64,000 nucleotides of DNA from Rufibacter ruber (GCF_001647275.1 NZ_LRMM01000009.1:1-64000); one strand, 5' to 3'. Counted from the first letter of the stretch, positions 27,863-38,300 are shown. Numbers and translations: made by a program. Notes: generated by a model not told the origin, from the letters alone.

Positions 27863-27989
27863 ATTCGGGATTTGCAATCCCGAATTTTCCTACCTGCGGA
27901 TTTGCAATCCGCGGCGCGTGCTGATGAAACGTGCAGAGACGGGGATTGCAAATCCCCGAGGTAGGTGCTTCCGGATTACAAATCCGGAA
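27863..27989. repeat. Composite four-palindrome element, copy B
   Basis: ATTCGGGATTTGCAATCCCG (27863), GCGGATTTGCAATCCGC (27896), GGGGATTGCAAATCCCC (27941), TTCCGGATTACAAATCCGGA (27969). Same order as copy C and inverse of copy A. A CCCCT-GAGGAGGGG motif precedes it at 27778-27795, as near copies A and C. Confidence 0.88.
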
Positions 27990-28148
27990 GAGCGCTTTGA
28001 GCCTTAGCCTGCGCCGTTTAAGTAGCACCTAACAGCTTGCTGTCCCAAAGAACCTTGCCGCCCCAAATAGAAATTCCCTTTAGCCAATTTGTTGCAGATA
28101 CTCCCCTCCTGGAAGAAGTTGGAGTGGCTTCACGCATAGCTTCCTCAT

Positions 28149-28194
28149 TTTCTGTTTTTGGCCTTTTTTGGCGAAAACAGGCCGAAAACAGAAA
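28149..28194. repeat. PAL palindrome copy at a stop codon
   Basis: TTTCTGTTTTTGGCC ... GGCCGAAAACAGAAA; ends 1 base before the stop codon (28196) of the oxidoreductase gene. Confidence 0.82.
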
Positions 28195-28195
28195 G

Positions 28196-29590
28196 TTACA
28201 CGCTCATGTTGATGTCCATGATTTTGCCTTTTTTGCGGCTCTCCTCGGCCATGAAGCCCATGAGGTGCGCCTCAATAGACTCGTCAATAGTAGAGGTGAG
28301 CAGCTTGGGGTTCTGCTGGCCCACCGCCTGCACAAAGTCGCGCACCAGGAGCCAGTCGCCGCCGCCGTGGCCGCTGTTCTTGTAGCCTTCCACGTCTTCG
28401 GCCTTGGGCACCAGCTTCAATTCCTTACGGGTGCGGAAGTCAGTCACCACCAGCTCGGTCATGTCGCCTACCATGTCGCCCATGGTCCCCATGATGCGGG
28501 TGCGGCGGCCGTGGTACGAGGTAAAGGCCTCCATGGAGAAGCTGGCCGTCACGCTGTCTGCAAACTGGATGCTGGCCACGTAATGGTCGGGCTGGTCGTT
28601 CTCCATGCGGTACACGCAACGGCCGTAGTTTGTGGTTTTGAGTTTTTCCATGATCACCTCGGGGTGCTTGGTTTTGTCAGCGGGAAGATCCAGCACGGCC
28701 AGGCGGCGGCGGTCTTCATAGTAATGCTTGATGGCCGAGTATGGGCACTCACGCTCCACTTTGCAGCCGTCTGTGCAGCGGGCGGTGCTGCCGGCGGGGG
28801 CATTTTCCTTCCGGAACCATTTCAAATCGCCCATGGCGGCTACCTTTAGGCTGGGTTTGCCCACTACCCACCGCATGATGTCCAGGTCATGGCAGGACTT
28901 GGCCAGAATGATTGGGGTGGTCTCTTTGGAGTTGTGCCAGTTGCCGCGCACGTAGCTGTGGGCCATGTGCAGGTGCTCAATGGGCTCAAAATGCTGTACA
29001 CTCACAATGTCGCCAATGGCGCCCTGCTGAATGAGTTCGCGCATCTTCACGAAGTACGGGGCGTAGCGCAGCACGTGGCATACGGCCACAATGCGGTTGT
29101 TTTTCTTGGCCAGTTTTAAGATATCACGGCATTCCTTCTCAGTAGGCGCAATGGGTTTTTCCAGCAGAATGTCATAGCCCATGGCCAGCGCTTTCATGCA
29201 CGGCGCATAATGCAGATTGTCTGGCGTAGAGATGATGACCGCATCTGCAAACTTGGGACGCTTGAAGACGTCTTCCCAGGTATTGAAGCGGTTCTCGTCT
29301 TTGATGTTGTGCTGCTTGGCGTATTTGTCGTTCCGGAACTGGTTGGGTTCGGCTACGCCGATGATGTCTAATTGCTCCGGGAATTTGGCGGCGTAGTTGC
29401 CGTATACCGTTCCCCGGCTGCCTGCGCCAATGGTGATGGCGGTGACGGCTTTGTTGAGCGGCTTGTGCTCCGGGTTGGGCGGAATGGAATAGGAGTATTT
29501 GTTTTCTCCCAGTTTGGCCAGCGCCTCTGTGCTGATGACGGCGGCACCAATGCTCAGGCCCAGTGATTTGAGAAGTCTGCGGCGGTTCAT
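28196..29590 (-). CDS. Gfo/Idh/MocA-family oxidoreductase with Tat signal
   Basis: A 464-residue NAD(P)-dependent sugar or cyclitol oxidoreductase exported through a twin-arginine signal (MNRRRLLKSLGLSIGAAVIS). Rossmann domain about 45-165 (ITIGAGSRGTVYG, AVIISTPDNLHY, ILLEKPIAPTEKEC with the family EKP motif). The C-terminal alpha/beta domain carries HDLDIMRW and a cysteine-rich insertion CTDGCKVERECPYS. Exported members include GH109-type enzymes that cleave glycosides by transient oxidation, using bound NAD. That, or inositol dehydrogenase activity, would fit the cluster; the sequence alone does not decide. Forty bases from the PHP phosphodiesterase gene. Confidence 0.87.
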   Translation of the reverse strand: MNRRRLLKSLGLSIGAAVISTEALAKLGENKYSYSIPPNPEHKPLNKAVTAITIGAGSRGTVYGNYAAKFPEQLDIIGVAEPNQFRNDKYAKQHNIKDENRFNTWEDVFKRPKFADAVIISTPDNLHYAPCMKALAMGYDILLEKPIAPTEKECRDILKLAKKNNRIVAVCHVLRYAPYFVKMRELIQQGAIGDIVSVQHFEPIEHLHMAHSYVRGNWHNSKETTPIILAKSCHDLDIMRWVVGKPSLKVAAMGDLKWFRKENAPAGSTARCTDGCKVERECPYSAIKHYYEDRRRLAVLDLPADKTKHPEVIMEKLKTTNYGRCVYRMENDQPDHYVASIQFADSVTASFSMEAFTSYHGRRTRIMGTMGDMVGDMTELVVTDFRTRKELKLVPKAEDVEGYKNSGHGGGDWLLVRDFVQAVGQQNPKLLTSTIDESIEAHLMGFMAEESRKKGKIMDINMSV

Positions 29591-29630
29591 GCGGTTTGTT
29601 TGTTAAGGGGGTGAGAAAGATAAGGTAAGG

Positions 29631-30911
29631 TTAGTCTGTGTCTGCGTCTTGCCCCGGGCTGTTGGTTTTCTTGTTTCCGGGAACGGTAGTCAGTTTGAAT
29701 TCTGTCTGCAGCGGCTCCTCTGGGGCTACCAGAATGTTGTCAACGGTGCATTTTACCAGCAGGGGGGCGGGGTATTCCCAGACCGCACCCAGTGTCACTT
29801 TGGTCACGGCTTCTGGTTTCAAGGTGACCGCGCCCAGCGGGTGTTTCTCCAGGTTGTAGTCTGACTTGAGTTTCACCTGGAACGGGATAGTAGAATTGTT
29901 CTTGATGTTCAGGACAATGATGGGTTCGCCTTTGCGGTTTTCCTGCACGGCCGTAATGGTGACGGCTGCTTTGAAAAACGGCTCCATCTCAGATGCACGG
30001 CCAATCACGTAGTCATCAAAATAGACGGCGGTGCGGCGGGCGTTCATGGCTTCTTTCAGGGCCGCCGGGGTTTTGCTCTGGGCAAACACCAGCGTGACCG
30101 GCCGGTGGGTCTCTTTGGTAGAGGCTGGCAGCCCGCGGTGCTCATCTGAGTTGGCGAACATGGCCAGGTTGTATTTAGCGGCTAGTTTGTGGGCTATCAC
30201 GTTGTAGCCGCCGCGGTTGGCCACCTCAACGCCTTTGAGAATGCCTTTGTCCAGCAGTTCCTGGTGGAAGTCTGTGAACAGCTCTTTACTTTTTTTGTCC
30301 CACCAGGAGTAGTTGGGGTGGTTGTAGAACACAAAGGCGTCTTGCTTTTTGGCTTCCAGGAACGGGGCCATGAGTTCTGCCCGGGTGGGGTTGTCCTTCA
30401 TCTTGAACGACTCTGTGGTTTGCTTCATGTATTTCACCGGCACCTTGTTGCCGTCTTGCATAAAGATGGCATTACAGTGGTACGGCGGTACGCGCGGCGA
30501 AATCTCCAGCCCGTTGATCACCAACAGCCCTGAAGTACCGGCAGCTTTCCTGGCGATTTCATAAGACCGGTTCATGTCTCGCTTAATGTCGTTGGGGTAC
30601 CGTTCAAAGTCTACATGCTCGGTTACTGAGATCACGTCTAACCCGTCACGTATGGCTTCCTGCGCCCGCAACGCCGGCCACACGTACCCGTCAGAAAGGA
30701 CAGTGTGCATGTGAAAATCGCCTTTGAGTGTGAGGTAGCCGGGAAGGTTGGGCAGCTTGAAAAAAGAGTTGTTGGTGCTGTCTTTCTGGGCAAGGGTAGA
30801 AAGACTGTTTAAGAGTAGAAAGCAAGCCCATAAGAAGAGAGTGAACCATTGCCTGTAAAGGGAAATGATGTTGCCAATTAAATTCACTGCTTGATATTTG
30901 CTCCCATTCAT
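29631..30911 (-). CDS. Exported PHP-domain phosphodiesterase (Sb-PDE-like)
   Basis: About 426 residues with an N-terminal membrane/signal segment (QWFTLFLWACFLLLNSLSTLAQ). The PHP metal-binding motifs are clear: GDFHMHTVLSDG, VISVTEHVDFE, FYNHPNYSWW, MFANSDEHRG. C-terminal beta-rich domain about 300-410. PHP proteins with this exported layout resemble the Sb-PDE phosphodiesterase family, so hydrolysis of a phosphodiester outside the cytoplasm is likely. Start uncertain: ATG 30911 is chosen; an ATG at 30953 is also in frame, but a possible -7 box lies between them. Second phosphodiesterase in the co-directional cluster. Confidence 0.82.
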   Translation of the reverse strand: MNGSKYQAVNLIGNIISLYRQWFTLFLWACFLLLNSLSTLAQKDSTNNSFFKLPNLPGYLTLKGDFHMHTVLSDGYVWPALRAQEAIRDGLDVISVTEHVDFERYPNDIKRDMNRSYEIARKAAGTSGLLVINGLEISPRVPPYHCNAIFMQDGNKVPVKYMKQTTESFKMKDNPTRAELMAPFLEAKKQDAFVFYNHPNYSWWDKKSKELFTDFHQELLDKGILKGVEVANRGGYNVIAHKLAAKYNLAMFANSDEHRGLPASTKETHRPVTLVFAQSKTPAALKEAMNARRTAVYFDDYVIGRASEMEPFFKAAVTITAVQENRKGEPIIVLNIKNNSTIPFQVKLKSDYNLEKHPLGAVTLKPEAVTKVTLGAVWEYPAPLLVKCTVDNILVAPEEPLQTEFKLTTVPGNKKTNSPGQDADTD

Positions 30912-30957
30912 GGGCTTTGGTTGAAAGAATGACAAAATTTTTAGTGATTTCATTGCC

Positions 30958-30993
30958 GTTTTGGTCTTGTTTTTTGGAAATTAGACTAAAAAC
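30958..30993. repeat. PAL palindrome, strongly decayed
   Basis: GTTTTGGTC-TTGTTTT ... TTAGACTAAAAAC keeps only a partial stem; between the PLD-like and PHP genes. Confidence 0.4.
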
Positions 30994-31025
30994 GTCAGAA
31001 ACAAAACTAGAGAAGCTTAAACCCT

Positions 31026-32201
31026 TTATGAACTGGGGATCTTCTTCATGTCACTATAGTAGTTGAGATAGGTATTGAAGAGCGTGGGGTGGTTCTTGAG
31101 CAGAATCATGGCTTCATTGTTGTTCCGGAGGGCATTGACTGTGAAATTATGCGAGCCGGTGACCAGCAGGTTTACTTGCGCCCCTTTCCATTGACCGGTT
31201 ATGAGCATGAACTTGGAGTGGTTGTTGGTTTGCGCCATGCTGTAGATTTTCACTAGCGCCCCTTTGCTCTTTAACCGCTGCAGTCCCGTTAGAATCTCTG
31301 GGTCTACCTTGTCTTTGGCAATAACCTCAATGGTGGCCCCTTGCTCCCTTAGCTGGATAAGTTTATCTACCACATTCAGGCGGGTGGCGGTCCAATCAGA
31401 CATGGAGACACGCACAGTGGCGGTGGCGGGTTCAGTTAAGCCTTCCAGAATCTCAATGGCAGTATCAGCCCCATAGGAAGTACCATTGCGGCGTTTTGGA
31501 AAAAAGAGTGCTGAAATACCAGCGGCTTCATCATGGTACTCGCGGTAAAAGAAGTTTTTCATGCCGCTGCCCGCTTTCTCTTTCATGTCAGTCCAGTACG
31601 AGAGATAGGCACCGTATAACCCGGCATTGGGGAAAATGAGGGCATCTTGAATTTTTTTAGAGTCACTTAAAGTAAAATTATGCGACGTCTGGAATACTAC
31701 ATTTTGCTGTTTGCCAGTAGCAGTAGTAATTTCTGAAAACAGCACAAATTTGTTATGGTTGATAGAAGATCCACTGGCATCACTGGTGATAAGAACCAAT
31801 TCAGACGTTGGCTTTAAAAAGCCCCTGAGCTGTGAGATTGTGGCTGGGTTGTCTGCGAGAGACTCATCCCGGCTAAAGTCCAGCATGAGGTGCAGTTTTA
31901 CTCCGCGGTCACTGGCTCTTTTGAGCGCGTCTGTGAGCGCCTGGTAATTAAATATAAATATGCTGAGGTGAATGTTAGCGTTTGCCGGGGCGGCGTCAAC
32001 CAGGGCTATGAGCTGGTTCATGATATCTGGCGAGGCAAGTCCGCTCCCCACTTTAGACAAGTTGGTGAAAGCGGCGGCAGGTAACTCAATGGTGAAGGGT
32101 TTGCCCGCCCCGGGGTCAACGGGCTCTGGGGAGGCATCTTCGCTGCTACTGCAGCCAGTGCATAACAAAAAGATAATGTATAGAAGCGTTATTCTTTTCA
32201 T
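31026..32201 (-). CDS. PLD-like lipoprotein with altered HKD motifs
   Basis: A 391-residue lipoprotein (LLCTGC, Cys17) of the phospholipase D superfamily. Two PLD half-domains are present: INHNKFVLFSE ... QTSHNFTLS in the first, NNHSKFMLITG ... VTGSHNFTVNALRNNNEAMI in the second. In both, the HxK pair and the downstream S/GSHNF are kept, but the Asp of HxKxxxxD is Ser or Thr. The catalytic His residues remain, so activity on a phosphodiester is possible but altered; a binding role is the alternative. Position between SusCD and phosphodiesterase genes suggests surface or periplasmic handling of a phosphodiester substrate. Confidence 0.82.
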   Translation of the reverse strand: MKRITLLYIIFLLCTGCSSSEDASPEPVDPGAGKPFTIELPAAAFTNLSKVGSGLASPDIMNQLIALVDAAPANANIHLSIFIFNYQALTDALKRASDRGVKLHLMLDFSRDESLADNPATISQLRGFLKPTSELVLITSDASGSSINHNKFVLFSEITTATGKQQNVVFQTSHNFTLSDSKKIQDALIFPNAGLYGAYLSYWTDMKEKAGSGMKNFFYREYHDEAAGISALFFPKRRNGTSYGADTAIEILEGLTEPATATVRVSMSDWTATRLNVVDKLIQLREQGATIEVIAKDKVDPEILTGLQRLKSKGALVKIYSMAQTNNHSKFMLITGQWKGAQVNLLVTGSHNFTVNALRNNNEAMILLKNHPTLFNTYLNYYSDMKKIPSS

Positions 32202-32470
32202 GGGGAACAGGTAAATATTCTAACGATCTGTTTGCATTCTGCGCTTCTGGGTATACTGGGTTTAACAGACGGCAGCGTGTGGAATTTTAATTTGAAAGCT
32301 AGTCCTATAGTTTGATGATTTTATTTCTTGGAGGTGAGGTTTGCTACAGGTACACCGGTGTGCGAAGCTCTTGGGGTTAATGTTAGGTTAGAGAAGAACA
32401 GTTTAATGACAAAAATTAGTCATTTTTCCACGAGTGAAAGTAGTATTAAAGAAAATGGACATTCTTTAAA

Positions 32471-32532
32471 TACTACCATTCCTGTTTTAGGGCTGTTTTG
32501 AGAAAAACAGCCCTAAAACAGGAATGGTAGTA
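32471..32532. repeat. PAL palindrome, extended 29-bp perfect stem
   Basis: A PAL copy (arm CTGTTTTAGGGCTGTTTT) extended outward by TACTACCATTC, giving a 29-bp perfect stem with a GAGA loop: the longest perfect palindrome in the window. 26 bases after the DUF5689 stop codon. Remaining gap 32202-32470 holds nothing else recognised. Confidence 0.95.
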
Positions 32533-32558
32533 TTGGTTAAAGCTAGAGGGGCAAGGGA

Positions 32559-33815
32559 TTAGTAGCTTTTGTAAACAGCGAAATCATCCATTCCCAAACG
32601 GCCATTGAAAACATTGGGCGGGCTACTTGCTCCCAAGCCAAGCTTCTTAATCCTGAAACGTACCGGACCTTTGATGTCCATCAGGAAAACTGCTTGTTTG
32701 GCCTGAAGGCTTTGGTTAGTTGGGTGGGCATCTGATCTTCGGCCAATCTCGGTCCAGGTGGCGCCTTGGTCAGTTGAGTACTCCAGGGCGAAGGTAGAGG
32801 AAACGTCTGTGTAATAGGAGCCATACCAAAGGGTTACCTTACTGGCGCCGTCTAGCAAGTCATAGTTCATTTGTAAATAAGCAGGGGTGGTAAGCCCCTG
32901 TTGGAAGCGAACTGCTTGTGCTCCTGAAACAATTCTATCTCTATTAGCGGTGTTGCCTAAGATAGCTTGGTTAAAGGTCCAGTTGCCAGTACGCAAGTCA
33001 ATGGCCTTTGTAGCATACGTGTTCTTTACAGATTGATCAGGGTAGTCAAAATTTTCAGGGTAACCAGGGTAAAGTGGGCCGCTTGGATCAATGATATCTG
33101 ATTCAAATCTAAGACGCAACTGCTTTTCATTTTGCACCAGCATTGGGATGCCAATATAGGTAGCATTTGGGGCAATACGGAAAGAGGCAAACGAAGCCTG
33201 TGGGTCAGTGAAGAGGGTGAAGCTATTACCAGCGCCGTCATCTAGCGTCTTGGCACCCGCCATGGTCTCGCCACTTACAGGGTAGGGTTTAGCATCAGCG
33301 GTAAGGCTCACCAGTGTGCTTTCATACTCCTGGAATTTTGAATTCAGTTGAGTGATTGAGACTGGTCTTGCGATCACAGGCCGCCCTGAGGCGACTTTAT
33401 TTATCTTGTCTGCGGTTAAACCGGTAATCTGTAAAGGACCGGTATTCCTGGTTAACGTGGCTCCTGAAAGGTCTATTACCAAAGAGTCTCCCGGTATATA
33501 GGTTGCGGCAGTAGCGGCGTCTAATGCCAAGACAACGCCCCGCATTAGCCCACGCCAACTACCCTGTATGACTACGTAACCGGCTGGCAAATTGCCTCCA
33601 GACGGGTTGGAAATCACGGTCCCAGCAGTTTTAAAGGCTCCTGTTAGCACCTCTGGCCCCAATTTCACATCAGTATCTCTGTAGACTTCCCGTACCACAT
33701 GTAATGAGGCCATTGAGTTAGGTCTTCCTATTGATGGGTTCCCATCATCTTCCAGGCAAGACGTGAATGCCAGGGCAGCCAATGCAACTGCCACTGAACC
33801 CATTAGTTTTTTCAT
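32559..33815 (-). CDS. DUF5689-domain lipoprotein of the SusCD operon
   Basis: A 418-residue lipoprotein (ALAFTSC, cysteine about residue 20) downstream of SusD. DUF5689 spans about 45-235 (SLHVVREVY, GTVISNPSGGNLPAGYVVIQG, GDSLVIDLSGATL), followed by a C-terminal jelly-roll-like segment (KTLDDGAGNS ..., GASKVTLWYGSYYTDVSSTFALEYSTDQGATWTEI) typical of sugar- or nucleic-acid-binding beta-sandwiches. Proteins of this type are surface glycan-binding candidates beside SusCD. ATG 33815 begins the signal peptide; an ATG five codons upstream (33830) is also open. 25 bases after the susD stop. Confidence 0.82.
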   Translation of the reverse strand: MKKLMGSVAVALAALAFTSCLEDDGNPSIGRPNSMASLHVVREVYRDTDVKLGPEVLTGAFKTAGTVISNPSGGNLPAGYVVIQGSWRGLMRGVVLALDAATAATYIPGDSLVIDLSGATLTRNTGPLQITGLTADKINKVASGRPVIARPVSITQLNSKFQEYESTLVSLTADAKPYPVSGETMAGAKTLDDGAGNSFTLFTDPQASFASFRIAPNATYIGIPMLVQNEKQLRLRFESDIIDPSGPLYPGYPENFDYPDQSVKNTYATKAIDLRTGNWTFNQAILGNTANRDRIVSGAQAVRFQQGLTTPAYLQMNYDLLDGASKVTLWYGSYYTDVSSTFALEYSTDQGATWTEIGRRSDAHPTNQSLQAKQAVFLMDIKGPVRFRIKKLGLGASSPPNVFNGRLGMDDFAVYKSY

Positions 33816-33840
33816 TCTGAAGTTTTTCATGACAGTTTAA

Positions 33841-35301
33841 TTATTGGTCCCACCAAACTTTGGTATTGATATCATCTGGACCACCCATGGCGGCCACGGC
33901 GGCTTGGTAATTAGCTGCGTTTAACGCTTGTACATTAATAGGGTAGCGCAGACGTGAAGGCATTTGGCCATTATTCATCAAACCAGACCCAGTTGGTAGT
34001 ATTGGGTGGCCTGTACGGCGATACTCATACCATTGCTGGAAATCTGTAAAGAAGAGCGTGTAATATTTTTGTAGATGAATAGCTTCCAGCTTTTGCTCAA
34101 ACGTTTCATTCTCATTCCATTTAACATCTTCTTTCTCTAAGTGACCTGCTGGCAGAGCTAATCCCCAGAAAGTAATTGCATTTTCTACCCCTTTATCATA
34201 GTAGGTTTTTGCTGGAGTAGTAACGTAGCCCCGCAATGCTGCCTCAGCTAATATAAACTGCACCTCAGCATAATTTAAGATATTACCCAAAAGAGGCTCG
34301 TTCTTCAACTCAATTTTAGGATAGGATTGCCTTTCTGGTGTTTGCCCTATCGGGTAACCACTCTGGATACCCATGTATGTACCTCCCGCCAAGGTGGCCC
34401 ATTTCTCTCTACGTGGGTCAGTCCATGCATTAAGGTTGTTAATGAAGAAATCTGTATAGCCTTTGTCTCCATTGAAATCAAGATCACGGTAGTTGAAGAA
34501 TTCTGAGGTCAAGGGCGGTGTGGTGGTAAACCGTAAGACAGCAGATTCAGCGTTGCTCTCCATGATTGGGTATTTCGCCTTGCTGGTTTCTACTATGTCT
34601 TTAATCTTATCTCCCACATTCATTTCTGGTCTGCCAGACACCCTCATGAGGAGACGCAGATACATTGAATTTCCAAATTTCCGCCAGGCCAGCATTGACC
34701 CGTTATATAATGGATCTAGAGGTTTGACCTCATCTGGTAAATCAGTGGTTTCAGAAAGTAGCTTGTTTGCTTCTTCCAGTTTCCGGAAAAGGTCTGTGTA
34801 GATAGCCTGCTGTTTATCAAACTTAGGGGTAAGGATGCCCTCTTTGCCTTTGTTCGCTTCAAAGTAGGGAACATCACCGTACATATCTGTGATAAGTGAG
34901 GTTACCCAGGCGTCTAAGATGAGAGACATACCCATGTAAGTTTTATAGGCTGGCTGTTGGGTAAAGGCTGCACTCTCATACATATCCCTAAAGTTGGTGA
35001 GTTGCAGGTACCAGTTACGCCACATAAAATCTGACTCACTGGGTCTGATGTTGTACCGGTGAAACTCTCTGGAGTTATTGGTGGTTACATGCACCTGCAT
35101 GAGCTCATTGCCTATCCTGAGCGCCCGGTCTAAGTTGTTAACCACCACATTGTGCAGGGCAGGAGCCAACAGTGATTCTGGAGTGGCTGCCCTTGATGTA
35201 TTGGGGTTAACGTTCATTTCATCAAAGTCCTGGTTACAGGACGGGGTGCCAGCTGCTACCGCTAGAAAGGTAGCAAAGGCTAAAATCTTTATCTTGTTCA
35301 T
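33841..35301 (-). CDS. SusD-like lipoprotein (SusD_2/RagB group)
   Basis: 486-residue outer-membrane lipoprotein (GTPSC, cysteine about residue 22). It belongs to the SusD-like group with NQDFDEMNVNPNTS at the mature N-terminus and PESLLAPALHNVV. Later marks are YAEVQFILAEAALRGY, YYDKGVENAITFWG and QKYYTLFFTDFQQWYEYRRTGHP. It pairs with the SusC 13 bases upstream. As the surface lid of the importer it would recognise the substrate of the locus. No calcium or sugar residues can be assigned by eye. Confidence 0.93.
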   Translation of the reverse strand: MNKIKILAFATFLAVAAGTPSCNQDFDEMNVNPNTSRAATPESLLAPALHNVVVNNLDRALRIGNELMQVHVTTNNSREFHRYNIRPSESDFMWRNWYLQLTNFRDMYESAAFTQQPAYKTYMGMSLILDAWVTSLITDMYGDVPYFEANKGKEGILTPKFDKQQAIYTDLFRKLEEANKLLSETTDLPDEVKPLDPLYNGSMLAWRKFGNSMYLRLLMRVSGRPEMNVGDKIKDIVETSKAKYPIMESNAESAVLRFTTTPPLTSEFFNYRDLDFNGDKGYTDFFINNLNAWTDPRREKWATLAGGTYMGIQSGYPIGQTPERQSYPKIELKNEPLLGNILNYAEVQFILAEAALRGYVTTPAKTYYDKGVENAITFWGLALPAGHLEKEDVKWNENETFEQKLEAIHLQKYYTLFFTDFQQWYEYRRTGHPILPTGSGLMNNGQMPSRLRYPINVQALNAANYQAAVAAMGGPDDINTKVWWDQ

Positions 35302-35314
35302 AAGAATCTGCTAA

Positions 35315-38300
35315 TTAAAAACTTACATTTAAGCTTACACCCATGGTTCTGGTAGAAGGGAATTGGGCAATCTCAGAACCAGAAGAGATATCCCCATCAC
35401 CTAACGTACCAAACTCAGGGTCAAATGCTGGCCAGTTGGAAAATACCAAAAGGTCACGGCCATAGATGCCTATGCTGGCATTCTGCATCTTGAGTTTCTT
35501 AGTAAGAGAAGAAGGTAAATTGTAATCTAATCTTAATTCTCTCAGTTTAATAAAGTCTGTGCTGAAGGTGTTGGCTTCTAAGTTATCTCGGTTAAAGTGT
35601 GCATAGTAGTAGTCTCTGATAACAGTGGCTACCACATCATTGGGTCTGTAGGTACCATCGCTATTGGCAATGACTCCATCACCAATTATACCGTTGTAGC
35701 GGCCAGGCAAAGTTTTTTTCAGCTTACCCTCCTCCATCAACACGGCGTGTGTCAAAGAATACCCAACCCCGCCGAACTGGGCATCAAACAAGATGTTTAA
35801 TTTAAAGCGCTTGTATCTGAATTCGTTTCCTAAACTGGCTCGCCATTTTGGAGCATAGTTTCCTAAATATATAAGGGAGTCTCCTAATACTGGATACCCA
35901 TTTTCGTAGATAATCTGCCCGTCTGGAGAGCGTTCATATCCGAAGCCGTACATGTCTCCCAGGCGTCCGCCTACGCGAGCTTCTACAGTTCCTCTGCTGC
36001 CGTACACAGTGGTGAGCACTTGAGCGTTGGTAGAGTCAGATAAGCTGACTACAGTGTTTCTGTTGGCTGCATAGGTGCCAAAGACATTCCAGGTAAAGCC
36101 TTTCAAGTTTTTGATAGGGGTTCCATTTACCTGAATCTCAATTCCTTTGTTTTCTACCTCGCCAGAGTTGGTGACAATGGATGAGTAACCCGAGGCTGGG
36201 TCAATTGGTCGGTTGAAGATCTGGTCAAAGGTGTTGTTTTTGTAAACGGCTACATCTAGGTTAAGGCGGCTCTTAAATAGTCTTAGATCTAGTCCGAACT
36301 CAAGGCTTTGTGTGCGCAGTGGCCGTAAGTCTGGATTGGGAAGTGTAGTGGGGTTGCCTAAACCTGAGGCGAAATTAACTTTTGGATTGTACGTGTAGCT
36401 GGTTAGGTAAGGCTCAACTCCTCCGCTTCCAACTTCAGCCCAGGAACCTCTCAGTTTTAGTAAGGAAATTTGACTTGGCAATACAAATGCTTCTGATAAA
36501 ACGGCACTTAAGTTAAATGATGGGTAGAAAAAAGATGGAACAGAGCGTTTCTCTTCTGTAACTGAAGTTGGAGTCACAGGGGTAACTAACGTGCTGGTCC
36601 AGTCATTTCTACCAGTAATATCTAAAAACAAGAAGTCTTTGTAGCCCACGGTAAACAATCCATATAAGCTGTTCACTCCAAACTCCTCTCTTCTTTTAAT
36701 GGGTATCAAATTTACTTTACTGTTTGCGAGTGTATAAATACCGGGATAGAGTAATTTCTCTGCTCTGTATTCATTCATGCTATACTTGTTGTTCATGGTG
36801 CTACCCCCAAACGAAACCGTGAATTCAAAGTCACTCAACTTGTTATTCTCATAACGTAACAGGAAGTCGCTATTCTGCTCATGCGTATTGATTTCCTGTT
36901 CCCGGTACATGCCATCAATGTACTTATTGGTGTTCTTTGGTCTTTGCTGAGACCTTGCTTCAGACATAAAGTCTATAGAAGATCTTACCATAAGGCTTAG
37001 TTCTTTTGTGAAGCTGTACGTAGCAGATACATTGCCTACAAAGTTGTGACGGTTAGATTTGTTAAGCATCTCATAAGCCTGTAGATAAGGATTGTCCAGA
37101 AGGTTGCTAAAGGGTTTCCATTGCTCAATTTGCTCTTTGCCTGGTACCCAATAGTTTTTGAACCAGTTGATATCCATGTTAGGGGTAAGCCCCCTAATAA
37201 AATACATAATGGTTTGGTTGTTATATCCAGTGGTAGGCAAGTTGTCACTCCAGCGGTTGGTGTAGTTGATTTTGCTGTCTAGCTTCAGCTTGTCATTAAC
37301 TTTATGGCTAACTTGAAGTGCAACGGTGTTGCGGTCATACCCGGTATTGGGCACAATCCAACTGTTCTGTGAGTTTGTGAAAGAGAGACGGGCAGAGGTA
37401 TTGGTTGTTCCCCCTGATACACTTACACTATTGGTGAAAGTCTTGGCCGTCTCAAAGAAGTCTTTGCGATTATCTGGATAAGCTCGCCATAATGTCCTTC
37501 CTGTTGGTATTTGTCTATAGGTGGCGGGATCATACTGGTAGTACATTTGCCCATTGAACTTTGGCCCCCAGGCCGAACTAGTGCTAAATGTGCTAGGGCC
37601 GTCTTCTGTGGCCCCATACGAGTAGTGCAGGTCTTGCGCGGTGGCTCCTTGCCCGTACTCGTTCTGATAATCTGGCCAGCGGTTAATGGTTGCGAAGGTA
37701 GTATTGGAGCTAAAGGTGATGCCCATTCCTTTTTGAATGGAAGAGCCTTTCTTGGTGGTGATGATGATAGCACCGTTTGCTCCCCGGGCACCGTAGAGTG
37801 CAGAGGCCCCTGGGCCTTTTAGTACAGACACGCTTTCAATGTCTTCCGGATTTATATCTGCTAAACTGCTTCCAAAATCTACTGGAGAGTCATCTGATAA
37901 GTAGGCTGAACTACCGTTTCCCGTTCTTCTACCACCACTGGAACTTGTTACAACCCCATCTACAACTATCAAAGCTTCATTATTGCCATCCAGTGAGGTT
38001 TCGCCGCGCAGAATAATTTTATTAGAGCCGGCTGGGCCACCATTAGATTTAACAAGATTTACACCCGCAACCTTGCCAGACAATGCGTCTGTCCAGTTAT
38101 TAGGCATGGTTTCAGCAATTTCGTTTCCTTGCACTGTAGTCACTGAGTAGCCTAGTGCTTTCTCCTCCCGTTCAATCCCTAGGGCAGTGACTACTACTTC
38201 ATTCAGTTGTTTTGCATCTGTAGCCAACTTAATGATGAGGTTGTCTTCTGGCTTGGTGATGACTAGTTTCTGCTGCTGATACCCTATAAATGTAAAAGAA

